A DNA stretch of 64,000 bases from CAWAXW01 sp963786155 (GTDB lineage: Bacteria; Actinomycetota; CADDZG01; WHSQ01), in the NCBI GenBank assembly GCA_963786155.1, contig CAWAXW010000006.1, forward strand, positions 682,001 through 746,000. The letters run 5' to 3'. The notes under the pieces are model-generated. The model made no database searches. It saw only the letters and a list, made by a program, of their open reading frames with translations, and had not been told where the DNA came from. The first letter of the stretch is position 1. Every line of letters starts with the position of its first letter. Positions 48,799 through 57,850 of the stretch are shown here, one piece after another. A program made the position numbers and the translations under genes.

Positions 48799-49721
48799 AT
48801 AGGCCCCGGACTTACCTGTTGAGCGGCGAAGCTTTTCTCGCCGACGAGGCGCTCGATCGCCTGCGCGCTGAGATCGGCGCCGATCCTCTGTCGGAAGCGT
48901 CCTTCGACGCGGGCGCAGACACAACCGCGATCTTGGAAGCTCTCGACACCCCAACTCTGTTGGGGGGCGAGCGGCTGGTGATAGTGCGCGACGCCCAGTC
49001 GCTGAAGAAGGACCAGGCCGAGGCGCTCGCGCCCCACATCAGAGAGCCCGCTCCCGGCTCGGTGCTGGTTCTAGTTGCGGAGGGGCGCACCAAGCTCGAT
49101 GCGGAGGTTCGCAAGCACGGAGCCGTCGTTGGCCTCGAAGCACCCAAGGGCCAAAAACTGACCGGTTGGATCAGAGCTCGTGCGACCGAGCATCGCCTCA
49201 ACCTCGATGGGCGAGCTGCGAAGGCTCTGCTCGATTCAGTCGGGGGCGACCTACGAGAGCTCGATTCCGCCCTCGAACAACTCGCCACCCGTTTGGGACC
49301 CGGCGCGAAGGTGGATGTCGCCGAGATCCAGCGCTCGTTCGCGCGTCTCGCCGACGAGCGGATCTACGTGTGGACGGATGCGGTGGGGGAGCGCCGCTTG
49401 GATGCCGCCATGGGCACATTGCGCCGTTTGCTCGACCAGGGTGACGAGCCCTTGATGCTCTTCGGCGCGCTGACTGCGCACATAAGGCGGATGCTCACCG
49501 CGTCGCGCCTGGTCGGGGGTGGCCCGCGTGCCCTGGGCAGCGCGTTGGGGATGCCCGAGTGGCGCGCCGAGCGACTGATGCGCCAGGTACGGACCTATCG
49601 CGAGGACGAGTTGGTCACGGCGATGAACGTGCTGGCCACGACCGACGTGGAGATGAAAGGCGGGGACCTGCCCTCGGAGGTAGCCCTCGAACGAGCGGTC
49701 GTTCAGATCGTGAAGGGCTAG
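48795..49721 (+). CDS. holA: DNA polymerase III subunit delta
   Basis: Clamp-loader subunit that opens the beta ring. 308 residues. The N terminus has LLSGEAFLADEALDRLRAEI, then ALDTPTLLGGERLVIVRDAQSLKK near 53-76 (Walker-like domain that does not bind ATP), and the helical lid and collar with FARLADERIYVWTDAVGERR and a C-terminal VALERAVVQIVKG. The ATG overlaps the small upstream gene. Its end overlaps rpsT tail-to-tail by four bases. Confidence 0.9.
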   Translation: MNRPRTYLLSGEAFLADEALDRLRAEIGADPLSEASFDAGADTTAILEALDTPTLLGGERLVIVRDAQSLKKDQAEALAPHIREPAPGSVLVLVAEGRTKLDAEVRKHGAVVGLEAPKGQKLTGWIRARATEHRLNLDGRAAKALLDSVGGDLRELDSALEQLATRLGPGAKVDVAEIQRSFARLADERIYVWTDAVGERRLDAAMGTLRRLLDQGDEPLMLFGALTAHIRRMLTASRLVGGGPRALGSALGMPEWRAERLMRQVRTYREDELVTAMNVLATTDVEMKGGDLPSEVALERAVVQIVKG

Positions 49722-49978
49722 ATCTGGTTGAGGCGCTTCGCGAGGCGAGCCTTCTTGTTGGCGGCCTTGTTCTTGTGTATGACGCCCTTGGCGGCGGCCT
49801 GATCCAGCTCCTTGGTCACCGTTCCGAACGCGGTGGTCGCGGCTTCCTTGTCGCCCGTGCTAACGGCCTCTTCGAAGCTACGAACGCGCGTCTTGAGCGA
49901 CGACCGCACGCCCTTGTTGCGCTGACGAGCGGCCTCGTTCTGGAGGTTCCTCTTCTTCTGACTCTTGATGTTGGCCAT
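49718..49978 (-). CDS. rpsT: 30S ribosomal protein S20
   Basis: Binds 16S rRNA helices 9 and 44 at the bottom of the 30S subunit. 86 residues, rich in Lys, Arg and Ala: MANIKSQKKRNLQNEAARQRNKG at the start, VRSSLKTRVRSFEEAV, and KGVIHKNKAANKKARLAKRL near the end. Convergent with holA and divergent from lepA, an arrangement seen in many actinobacteria (holA-rpsT-lepA). Confidence 0.96.
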   Translation of the reverse strand: MANIKSQKKRNLQNEAARQRNKGVRSSLKTRVRSFEEAVSTGDKEAATTAFGTVTKELDQAAAKGVIHKNKAANKKARLAKRLNQI

Positions 49979-50121
49979 ACGCGTTCAGGACCTGTCTTTC
50001 GTGGTTGGGAGCTCGAACGACATTTAACTCGCTCCTGCCCGCCGTCAAGGACGGCATCTAGTCGCCACTGTCAAACGTCGTTCGCGAAAGGATAGCAGAG
50101 GCCGCCCCTAGACTGACCCGC
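49979..50121. promoter_or_regulatory. Divergent promoter region rpsT/lepA
   Basis: 143 bases between the two start codons must carry both promoters. A GCCGTC-AAG-GACGGC hairpin lies at 50041-50055. For rpsT (minus strand) a TTGACG at 50043-50048 sits 15 bases from a TTAAAT at 50022-50027, a possible -35/-10 pair with a slightly short spacer. No clear pair for lepA. Confidence 0.35.
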
Positions 50122-51939
50122 ATGGACCAGGCGCACCAGCGGGCTATCGCCGTGATCGCCCATATCGATCATGGGAAGTCGACGCTCTCGGATCGTCTCC
50201 TCCAGCTCACCGGCACGGTGGATGAGCGCGATATGCGCGCGCAGTACCTCGACAGGATGGATCTCGAGCGGGAGCGCGGCATAACGATCAAGGCGGCGGC
50301 CGTTCGCATGGAGTTCAACGCGGCCGATGGCGTGCGCTACCAGTTGAACCTGATCGACACGCCGGGTCACGTGGACTTCGGCTACGAGGTCTCGCGTTCG
50401 TTGGCCGCGTGCGACGGGGTCGTCCTCCTCGTGGACGCCGCCCAGGGGATTCAGGCGCAGACGCTCACGAATCTCTACCTCGCGATCGATGCAGGGCTCG
50501 AGGTCATCCCAGTCCTCAACAAGATCGACCTTCCGGCGGCCGAGCCTGAGAAGTACGCGCAGGAGATGGCGGCGCTGATCGGGGTGGACGCCTCCGAGGT
50601 GCTTCACGTTTCCGCCAAGACGGGCGAGGGCATCCCCGAGTTATTGGAGGCGATCGTGGCTAAGGTGCCGCCTCCGAAGGGCGATCCGGCCGGCCGCACC
50701 CGTGCGCTCGTGTTCGATTCGTTCTACGACTCCTACCGAGGTGTCGTCGCTTACATCCGGGTCGTCGACGGACGGCTCGAGAAGGGTGAGCCGATCTTGT
50801 TCATGGCGACCGAGCTCGAGGTCGATGTGGACGAGATCGGAGTGATGTCTCCAGACCAGGTGCCGCTGGCGGCGTTGGACTCCGGCGAGGTCGGATACCT
50901 CATCAGCGGGATCAAGGACGTGAGCCACGCGAAGGTCGGCGACACGGTCACTTCGCGCGCGGCCCCCGCGGAAGAGCCCCTGCCGGGATACAGAGAGCCG
51001 AAGCCGATGGTCTTCGCAGGTCTCTACCCGATCAACGGCGACGACTTCCCATTGCTGCGCGACGCGCTCGAGAAGCTGAAGTTGAACGATGCGGCGCTTG
51101 TGTACGAGCCCGAGTCATCTGGGGCGTTGGGTTTCGGATTCCGCGTTGGCTTCTTAGGACTGCTACATATGGAGATCGTGCGCGAGAGGCTGGAGCGCGA
51201 GTTCGATCTAGAGCTGATAGCCACCGCTCCCTCGGTCGCCTACGAGGTCGAGTTGGACGACGGAAACAAGCGAGTGGTGCGCAACCCAACCGAGATGCCC
51301 GACCCAAACACGATCGTCGAGGTATCCGAGCCCTATATGTCGGTGATGGTCGTCACGCCAACCGAGTTCGTGGGAACCGTGATGCAACTGTGTCAGGAAC
51401 GCCGGGGCGAGATGAAGGAGATGCACTATCTGTCGACCGAGCGTGTCGAGATCCGGTATCACATGCCGCTCGGCGAGATCATCTTCGACTTCTTCGATCA
51501 GCTGAAGAGCAAGACACGCGGTTACGCATCGCTCGACTACGAACCGATCGGAATGTTCCCCAGCAAGCTGGTTCGGGTCGACGTCCTGCTGAACAACCAG
51601 CCGGTCGATGCGTTCTCGACGATCGTTCATCGAGATAAGGCCTACACGTACGGCCGCACGATGACCGAGCGACTGCGAAAGCTGATCCCGCGCCAGATGT
51701 TCGACGTTCCGATCCAGGCCGCGATCGGATCCCGGGTCATCGCCCGGGAAACCGTCAAGGCCAAACGCAAGGACGTGATCGCCAAGTGCTACGGGGGCGA
51801 TGTCTCCCGCAAGCGCAAGTTGCTCGAACGCCAGAAGGAAGGCAAGAAGAGGATGAAGCAGATCGGCACCGTGGAGGTGCCGCAATCGGCGTTCATCGAG
51901 GCCCTGAAGGTCGACATCGACGAGGAGACCAAATCGTGA
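50122..51939 (+). CDS. lepA: Elongation factor 4 (LepA)
   Basis: Ribosomal GTPase that back-translocates stalled ribosomes. 605 residues. G1 is AHIDHGKST near residue 14, G2 RERGITIKAAAVRM, G3 DTPGHVDF, G4 NKIDLPAA. LepA-specific end: EIIFDFFDQLKSKTRGYASLDYE and the C-terminal CYGGDVSRKRKLLERQKEGKKRMK. Domain II and III are intact. It overlaps hemW by four bases (GTGA). Confidence 0.96.
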   Translation: MDQAHQRAIAVIAHIDHGKSTLSDRLLQLTGTVDERDMRAQYLDRMDLERERGITIKAAAVRMEFNAADGVRYQLNLIDTPGHVDFGYEVSRSLAACDGVVLLVDAAQGIQAQTLTNLYLAIDAGLEVIPVLNKIDLPAAEPEKYAQEMAALIGVDASEVLHVSAKTGEGIPELLEAIVAKVPPPKGDPAGRTRALVFDSFYDSYRGVVAYIRVVDGRLEKGEPILFMATELEVDVDEIGVMSPDQVPLAALDSGEVGYLISGIKDVSHAKVGDTVTSRAAPAEEPLPGYREPKPMVFAGLYPINGDDFPLLRDALEKLKLNDAALVYEPESSGALGFGFRVGFLGLLHMEIVRERLEREFDLELIATAPSVAYEVELDDGNKRVVRNPTEMPDPNTIVEVSEPYMSVMVVTPTEFVGTVMQLCQERRGEMKEMHYLSTERVEIRYHMPLGEIIFDFFDQLKSKTRGYASLDYEPIGMFPSKLVRVDVLLNNQPVDAFSTIVHRDKAYTYGRTMTERLRKLIPRQMFDVPIQAAIGSRVIARETVKAKRKDVIAKCYGGDVSRKRKLLERQKEGKKRMKQIGTVEVPQSAFIEALKVDIDEETKS

Positions 51940-53102
51940 TCAGTTCTCCTCCGCGCGATGGGACCTGGCTGGCAGATCCCGGCTTCGGGGTGTACGTCCA
52001 CATCCCGTTCTGTGCCCATCGGTGCCACTACTGCGACTTCAACACCTACGAGGGACAGGACGCGCTGCACGCGCCCTACGTGGACGCGTTGATAGCGGAG
52101 ATCGAAGGCCTTACCGGCGAGTTCCCCGAAGCCACGTCGGTGTTCTTCGGCGGCGGCACACCGACGCTCCTCGCGCCGTCGGCGCTCGCCCGGGTCCTCG
52201 CCGCCATAAGAGGGCGCATCGGGCTACAACCGGGGGCCGAGGTGACCGCCGAGGCAAACCCCGAGACGGTCGACGAGCGTTCCTTCGAGCAACTCTTGTC
52301 CGTGGGCTTCAATCGTTTCTCGATCGGTGTGCAGTCGCTGCGTCCGCACGTGTTGGAGGCGCTCGGGCGAACCCACTCCGCCGACCGAGCCCTAGAGCGA
52401 TCCGAGACGCCCGCGCGGCCGGAGCCGACGACGTCAACATGGACCTGATCTACGGCTCGCCTTGGGAGTCGTCGGAGGACTGGCGAGCGACGCTGGCGAC
52501 CGCGATCGATGCAGCCCCGGACCACATCTCCGCCTATGCGCTGACCGTCGAATCGGGCACACCTCTGGCCACCATGGTCGCGACCGGACGAACTCCGGAT
52601 GTCGATCCCGACATCCAGGCCGACCGCTTCGAGGCCGCCGGCAGGCTTCTCCCCACGGCGGGATACGAGCGCTACGAGACGTCCAACTGGGCCCGGCCCG
52701 ATCGTGCCTGCGCTCACAACGTGCTCTATTGGTCGGCGGGGGACTACCTGGCGTTCGGCACCGGGCGCGCACGGTCACCGCGCCGGCGTGCGCTGGTGGA
52801 ACGTCAGACTGCCGCGCACCTACATAGATGCCGTTCTGAGCTATGGATCCGCCGAGGACGGTCGCGAGAGCTTGAGCCCCGACGAGCGTGCGGGCGAGGC
52901 CCTCATGCTCGGCTTGCGCCTTACCTCCGGGATCGACCTCGCCGCCTTCATCGACCGATTCGGCGAAGAACCGCTTCAACGCCGGGCTCGGCAGATCGGG
53001 CGCGCCGTCGAGTCCGGGCTGCTGGAACGAACAGACGGGCACTTGAAGCTGACCGAGCGTGGCGCGTTCGTGGCAAACGAGGTCTTTGTCGACCTCTTGT
53101 AG
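51936..53102 (+). CDS. hemW: HemW-type radical SAM protein, two frameshifts
   Basis: Radical SAM protein related to HemN that hands heme to enzymes; often named coproporphyrinogen oxidase-like. The GTG at 51936 opens the repaired protein of about 388 residues. The cluster motif is VHIPFCAHRCHYCDF (CxxxCxxC plus the fourth-position C) near residue 25-39, then FFGGGTPTLL and FNRFSIGVQSL. One base is missing near 52392-52396 (between ALE and AIRDARAAGADDVNMDL), and one extra near 52762-52766 (repair gives YLAFGTGAHGHRAG, the family GxGAHG motif). The end is a HemN C-terminal domain (GLRLTSGIDLAAF, LTERGAFVANEVF). Confidence 0.85.
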
Positions 53103-53158
53103 CTTCGCTTTTCGCGCTCTGGGTCAAGCGCTTCAAGCGGTCTGCCGAAGACCAAGCG

Positions 53159-54309
53159 ATGGCTCTTTCAAACTCGGCAACGCTTATTGATCGCCGGGTT
53201 GTGGAAACTGCAGTACGCGCGAGGACCGGCGCCGACAGGCGTGCGTCCGAGCTCGTCCACGACCTCGGTCCCATGCAACAGGCCCAAGAGGCTTCTGACC
53301 TCTTCGCGGGGTTGGCCCAAGCGGTCGTCAACGCGGTGCGAGCGGACGTGTGCGTCGTGTCGCTGCTCGACGGTGACGGTTCTCTGAGGGAAGCAGCGGC
53401 CTGTGCGGTCAAGGGCATCGAGCTGGGCTCGACCGCGGGTTTGCAGCGATTGGAGCAATACCCCGCGAGGCGGCTTGTCGTCGATACCGGTGCGTCGGCC
53501 GAGATATCTATTGCCATGGAAGATGCGTACGAGGAGCGACTCTTGCTCGCCGAGCTCGGCTTCCGGCACGTCCTCATCTGTCCCCTCAGGTCGGAGGACG
53601 GCGTGATCGGAACGGTCGCCGCCTACCGTCTGGAGGATCGGCCCCATCGGCGCGACGACGACAAGGAGATAGCGGTCCTCGTCGCTTTTGCCGCGGGGGC
53701 CTATTCGCGTATGAAGCTCACGGCCAAGCTCGAAGGCCACTACACCGAGACGATCGCAGCGCTCATGTCGGCACTCGAAGCGCGCGACCCATACACCGAA
53801 GCGCACACAGGACGGATCGGCGAGTTGGCGTTGTCCCTGGCGGAGGCGCTCGAGCTTCCGACGAATGCGCGGCACGCCTTGAAGCTGGGCTCGCTCCTGC
53901 ACGATGTCGGGAAGATCGGAATCCCGGACTCGATCCTCCGCAAGCCCGCGAGCTTGACCGAGGACGAGTGGGACGTCATGCGTACCCATCCCGCGATCGG
54001 CGAGCGCATGCTCCGCGGTATCGATTTCCTCGACCCGGCACTACCGATCATTCGCCATCATCACGAACGGTGGGATGGACGTGGCTATCCCGATGGTCTG
54101 GCCGGAGAAGCGATCCCGATCGGGGCCCGCATCGTCGCGGTGTGCGATTCATTCGACGCGATGACGTCGGATCGTCCTTACCGCAAAGCCATGCCCCTCG
54201 GCCAGGCGTGTGAACAGCTCAGAGCGGGCGCCGGGACCCAATTCGACCCCACCTGTGCCGCCCTGCTCGTCGAGTACTTCGACGGTGCTGCGCGCTACGA
54301 GGCCGGTGA
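53159..54309 (+). CDS. GAF + HD-GYP domain protein, 3' end uncertain
   Basis: Probable cyclic-di-GMP phosphodiesterase. From the ATG at 53159: a GAF-like sensor domain at about residues 40-190 (DLFAGLAQAVVNAVRADVCVVSLL, VLICPLRSEDGVIGTVAAYR), then an HD-GYP domain with TEAHTGRIGELA, LLHDVGKIGIPDSIL (HD pair), RTHPAIGERML and HHHERWDGRGYPDGL (HHExxDGxGYP). All metal ligands are present. Conserved residues end near 54260 with GTQFDP. The frame stays open to 54883 inside the opposite-strand gene, which is implausible, so an indel near 54270-54310 is likely; the end I give (TGA at 54307) assumes one missing base. Confidence 0.78.
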
Positions 54310-55483
54310 GCTCGAAGACGTCCAGGCCGCGGTTTCCGTCGCCGACGTAGACGTTGCCTCGGTACCACTTCGCGTCCCAGGTGCTGGTGCCGCTTTCCAC
54401 AAGGTAGTGACCGAACTCGTTTGGAGCAGCGGGATCGGAGAAGTCCACGGCCATCGTGCCTCCCGCGTACCAAGCAGACACCAGGACGTCTTTCTCGATC
54501 CCTGGGATCACCGTGAAGTTGTGCGCGGTGCACAGGCCCTCGATCACGCGCGGAGGTACGAAGTGACCTTGCTGTACTGGTGCCGCCGGATCGCTCACGT
54601 CGTAGAACCAAAGGCCTCCGCCGACGCCCTGGCCGGTTCCGTTGCACGAGGTGTTGCCCGGTCCGAACGACTCGAACCCGAAGATCGCCGTGTCGCCGTC
54701 GTTGGAGACATCCGACGAGTGCCAGATCGCATCGGGAACGTCCCGTATGTGGGAGAGGATCTCTGGATTCAGCGGATCACTGATGTCCCAGATCTGCCCC
54801 TCGGTCAGGCAGGCCATGAACGCGAGGTTGCCGTGCAGGCTGCCGTCGTGGCATCCAACGGCGGGGGACACACTCGGCTGTGAAACGACCTCGGCCTTGG
54901 CCGGGTTCGTGATGTCGACTACCGAGATGATCCCGTGGGCGCTTGGACACGCGCCGCTCGTCGATGCGGGATAGGACTGCACGTACACGTACGCCTTCTT
55001 TCCGCGAGGGACGACGACGTTTGTGTGCGAGCCGCAATCGGTGACGACGAACTTGATCTCTTTGGGGTTCCTGCGATCGGAGACGTCGACCAGCCGGATG
55101 CCCTCCTGGTTGTCCGTGCCGTCGAGGTTGCAGCCGTTTTCCTTCGTGCTCGAGTTGGCGGAAGCGGAATCGCTCGACATCACCGCGATGTTGCGCCACA
55201 GCCCGACGTCGTAGCCGGAGCCGGCGCACGGCAGGTGCCCGACAGGCTTGGGGTCGGCCGGATCGCGCACGTCGACGATCCACAGTCCCGCCCCCTCGCC
55301 GGAGCCGTTCACGGTCATGACCGCGTAGCCGTCCTTGGTGAACTCGACATCGGTAGCGCCCGAAAGCCCTGCCGAGCCGATCAAAGTCATGTTCTCCGAA
55401 TGGTCGTCCACGAGTTCGGATGCCATGGCGCTGCCGCTCAGCAACAGAGCCGAGACGAGCGCGAGTGCCCAACGCTTCTTCAT
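54149..55483 (-). CDS. Secreted LVIVD-repeat (beta-propeller-like) protein
   Basis: A secreted protein with a cleavable signal peptide (KKRWALALVSALLLSGSAMA, cut after about residue 21) and repeats resembling LVIVD: LWIVDVRDPADPKPVG, IRLVDVSDRRNPKEIK, ISVVDITNPAKAEVVS, IWDISDPLNPEILS, LWFYDVSDPAAPVQQG and MAVDFSDPAAPNEFG. These usually build a beta-propeller on the cell surface. Six Cys suggest disulfides. Homology-like sequence ends at GLDVFELTGL near 54300; the last 50 codons run antisense to the HD-GYP gene and may come from an indel there. Function unknown. It has its own start, 59 bases from the hydrolase gene. Confidence 0.75.
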   Translation of the reverse strand: MKKRWALALVSALLLSGSAMASELVDDHSENMTLIGSAGLSGATDVEFTKDGYAVMTVNGSGEGAGLWIVDVRDPADPKPVGHLPCAGSGYDVGLWRNIAVMSSDSASANSSTKENGCNLDGTDNQEGIRLVDVSDRRNPKEIKFVVTDCGSHTNVVVPRGKKAYVYVQSYPASTSGACPSAHGIISVVDITNPAKAEVVSQPSVSPAVGCHDGSLHGNLAFMACLTEGQIWDISDPLNPEILSHIRDVPDAIWHSSDVSNDGDTAIFGFESFGPGNTSCNGTGQGVGGGLWFYDVSDPAAPVQQGHFVPPRVIEGLCTAHNFTVIPGIEKDVLVSAWYAGGTMAVDFSDPAAPNEFGHYLVESGTSTWDAKWYRGNVYVGDGNRGLDVFELTGLVARSTVEVLDEQGGTGGVELGPGARSELFTRLAEGHGFAVRTIRRHRVE

Positions 55484-55542
55484 GGAGCCTCCTAGGAAGG
55501 TTTCTTCCCAGAGGGATTCGACCCGGCTGGGCTCGGCCCCTG

Positions 55543-56403
55543 CTAGCTCAGCTTGCGCTTCAGGAAGCTCACGATCAGCTCGTTCGTCTTCTCGGGCTGC
55601 TCCTGCTGGGTCCAGTGGCCGCAGTCCTCGATGACGACCTTCTCGAGATCGGCGATCCGATCCTCCATGCCGTCGGCGAGCTGGGGAGTGAGGACGGGGT
55701 CGCCCGCAGCCGAGATCATCAGACAGGGGACGTCGATCGATTTGTCATCGAGGCCCTCGGTGAGCTCCCAATTACGGTTCATGTTCCGGTAGTACTCGAG
55801 CGCCGGCGTGATCGCGCCCTTCGGCCGGAAGTTGGAGATGTAGGTCTCCAAGACGTCGTCCGTGAACACCTCGGACCGCACTGCGATATTCGTGAAGAAG
55901 CGGGTGATGAAGCCCTCGACGTCGGACTCGACGCGCTCCTCCATCTGAGGCTTCTCTTGGAACTGAAGGATGTAGGAGTACTTGTCGCCCATCATTGCGT
56001 AGAGCTCGAGCGGCGGCATCGGGAGCCGGGGTATGTCGGGCGTGTTGAGCCCGATTACCGCGGCGGCGCGCCTGGGATGGAGCCGAGCGAAGGGCCAGAC
56101 CAGCAGTCCGCCCCAGTCGTGACCGACCATCACCGCCCGCTCGTGGCCGAGCGCGGTGATCGTGTCTGCGAGGCACTCGCTCAGCCACACGACGTCGTAG
56201 GGGACGTCGGGCTTGTCGGAGCGGCCGAAGCCCGGGAGGTCGATGGCGACCGCATGGAAACCGGCGGTCGCGATGGCGGGGATCTGAGCGCGCCACGAGA
56301 ACCACGATTCCGGAAAGCCGTGACACATGAGAACGAGCGGACCTTCGCCCTCCTCGGCATAGAAGAGCCGAACCCCATTGGCGACGACGTAACCGGTTTC
56401 CAT
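55543..56403 (-). CDS. Alpha/beta hydrolase, epoxide hydrolase-like
   Basis: A 286-residue hydrolase of the soluble epoxide hydrolase or haloalkane dehalogenase branch. HGFPES (oxyanion hole) near residue 28, nucleophile Asp in GHDWGG near 94, and the catalytic His in EDCGHWTQQEQP near 265. The acid is probably in AAGDPV near 234. A cap with two Tyr (LELYAMMGDKYSYIL and LEYYRNM) could supply ring-opening Tyr, which favours an epoxide hydrolase. Substrate unknown. The start lies 45 bases from the divergent zinc-ribbon gene, so the two promoters share that gap. Confidence 0.8.
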   Translation of the reverse strand: METGYVVANGVRLFYAEEGEGPLVLMCHGFPESWFSWRAQIPAIATAGFHAVAIDLPGFGRSDKPDVPYDVVWLSECLADTITALGHERAVMVGHDWGGLLVWPFARLHPRRAAAVIGLNTPDIPRLPMPPLELYAMMGDKYSYILQFQEKPQMEERVESDVEGFITRFFTNIAVRSEVFTDDVLETYISNFRPKGAITPALEYYRNMNRNWELTEGLDDKSIDVPCLMISAAGDPVLTPQLADGMEDRIADLEKVVIEDCGHWTQQEQPEKTNELIVSFLKRKLS

Positions 56404-56448
56404 TCGACGAACCTAGCCGTAAGTCGGCCGCTGGTGCATCATCTAGCG

Positions 56449-56745
56449 ATGGCTTACCTCGGCAACCTCACCTGCAGGGACTGTGGGCTCACGTTCACGT
56501 CGCGTTGGGGGTCGTTCGAGGACGCCGACGAGTACCGGTGCGGATCCGACCATGTCGTCCACGTGCACCCGCCCTCCGGCACCGTCCTGGCGATCGACGG
56601 GTTCCCGGCCGACGGCCGCACCCTTATCGAGCTGCGAGGCCGCTGCCCGGCCTGCGAGGACGAGCTGGCGACGGGGTTGCTGCCGTCGTGCCCGGTCTGC
56701 GGGAGCCGGGATCATGACGTCCTCCTCGCCGGCACGCTCGGTTAG
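56449..56745 (+). CDS. Zinc-ribbon protein of unknown function
   Basis: A 98-residue protein from the ATG at 56449 with three CxxC pairs: CRDC near residue 8, CPAC near 67 and CPVC near 82, so it likely binds one or two zinc ions (a fourth ligand pair may use the single Cys and His in RCGSDHVVHVH). Between them is a small beta-rich stretch (GTVLAIDGFPADGRTLIELRG). No family recognised. Its TAG falls inside the left arm of the CIRCE operator. Confidence 0.6.
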   Translation: MAYLGNLTCRDCGLTFTSRWGSFEDADEYRCGSDHVVHVHPPSGTVLAIDGFPADGRTLIELRGRCPACEDELATGLLPSCPVCGSRDHDVLLAGTLG

Positions 56746-56768
56746 CACTCTCTTCTAGGGAGTGCCAA
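56742..56768 (+). promoter_or_regulatory. CIRCE operator (HrcA binding site)
   Basis: TTAGCACTC-N9-GAGTGCCAA, one mismatch from the CIRCE consensus TTAGCACTC-N9-GAGTGCTAA. It lies 30 bases before the hrcA ATG, so HrcA should repress its own hrcA-dnaJ operon and release it on heat shock. Confidence 0.92.
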
Positions 56769-56797
56769 AACCGCCACCCGCCGGGTACCATCTAGGG

Positions 56798-57838
56798 ATG
56801 GTCGACGAAGCAACCCTGGACGAAAGAAAAGCCGCGATCCTCCGCGCGATCGTGTCCCACTACGTGAACTCCGGCGAGCCGGTCGGCTCCAAGACCCTGG
56901 TCGATCGATATGGGCTGGGGGTATCGCCTGCGACGGTGCGGAACGAGATGGGGGCTCTAGAGGACGCCGGGTTCATATTCCAGCCCCATACCTCGGCCGG
57001 CCGGATCCCCACCGACATCGGCTATCGGTATTTCGTCGATGCCTGGGCACACGAGGCGAACCTTCCCCCCGGCGATTCGCGAGCGGTCAGGCGCTTCTTC
57101 GGCGAGCCCCGGTGGGAGCTGGAGGACGCCCTTCGGGAGACGGCAACCCTCTTGTCGAACCTGACTCATCACGCGGCCGTCGTGTTCGCCCCGGCTCTGG
57201 ACAAGAGCGTCGTGCGCCGGCTCGAGCTCGTGCGCTTGTCGGGAGATCGGGTGATGTTGCTTCTGGTGACCGACACCGGCCGGGTGGAGAACCTGCTCTT
57301 CACGGTGAGCGATGTCGACGACGTTCATATCGACCAGACGATGGAGATGCTCAACCGCTTCGTCGACGGAGTGCCCCTTCACAGCGCGGCTTCGACGTTG
57401 GGTTCCTCTGTCGAGCGACTCCCGCTCGAGTTGCGCGACCTCGCCCGGTCGGTCGCCGGCGCGATCGAGAAGGAGATGGCCGAGGACCCCGAGCGCGTCT
57501 TCCTCGAAGGAACGTCGAACATCGTCGACGAGACGAAGTTCGCCGATATCGAGACCGTGCGCGAAGTCGTCGGCGCCCTCGAGCATCGGCGCGTGATGCT
57601 CGAGGTGCTGGCAGACGCGCTGTCGAGCCCGAGCGTCTCGGTGAAGATCGGCGCGGAGAACACGCAAGAGGGAATGCGATTCTGTTCGGTCATCACGGCG
57701 TCCTACGGAGCCGAGGGCCTGCCTCTCGGCTCTCTCGGTGTAGTCGGCCCCACGCGCATGGATTATCAGCAGACGATCGCCGCCGTCCACGAAGTCGCCT
57801 CATCGCTCGGCGTGATGCTCGCCGAGCTCGGGCTCTAG
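56798..57838 (+). CDS. hrcA: Heat-inducible transcription repressor HrcA
   Basis: Winged-helix repressor of heat-shock genes that binds CIRCE. 346 residues from the ATG at 56798 (MVDEATLDERKAAILRAIVSHY); a longer reading from 56762 would start inside the operator. The helix-turn-helix is VSPATVRNEMGALEDAGF with HTSAGRIPTDIGYRYFVD just after, a HrcA hallmark. The GAF-like inserted dimerisation domain ends in GEVGPTRM-type VVGPTRMDYQ. It is followed by dnaJ at 12 bases, the actinobacterial order. Confidence 0.95.
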   Translation: MVDEATLDERKAAILRAIVSHYVNSGEPVGSKTLVDRYGLGVSPATVRNEMGALEDAGFIFQPHTSAGRIPTDIGYRYFVDAWAHEANLPPGDSRAVRRFFGEPRWELEDALRETATLLSNLTHHAAVVFAPALDKSVVRRLELVRLSGDRVMLLLVTDTGRVENLLFTVSDVDDVHIDQTMEMLNRFVDGVPLHSAASTLGSSVERLPLELRDLARSVAGAIEKEMAEDPERVFLEGTSNIVDETKFADIETVREVVGALEHRRVMLEVLADALSSPSVSVKIGAENTQEGMRFCSVITASYGAEGLPLGSLGVVGPTRMDYQQTIAAVHEVASSLGVMLAELGL

Positions 57839-57850
57839 GGGCCGGTCCAC

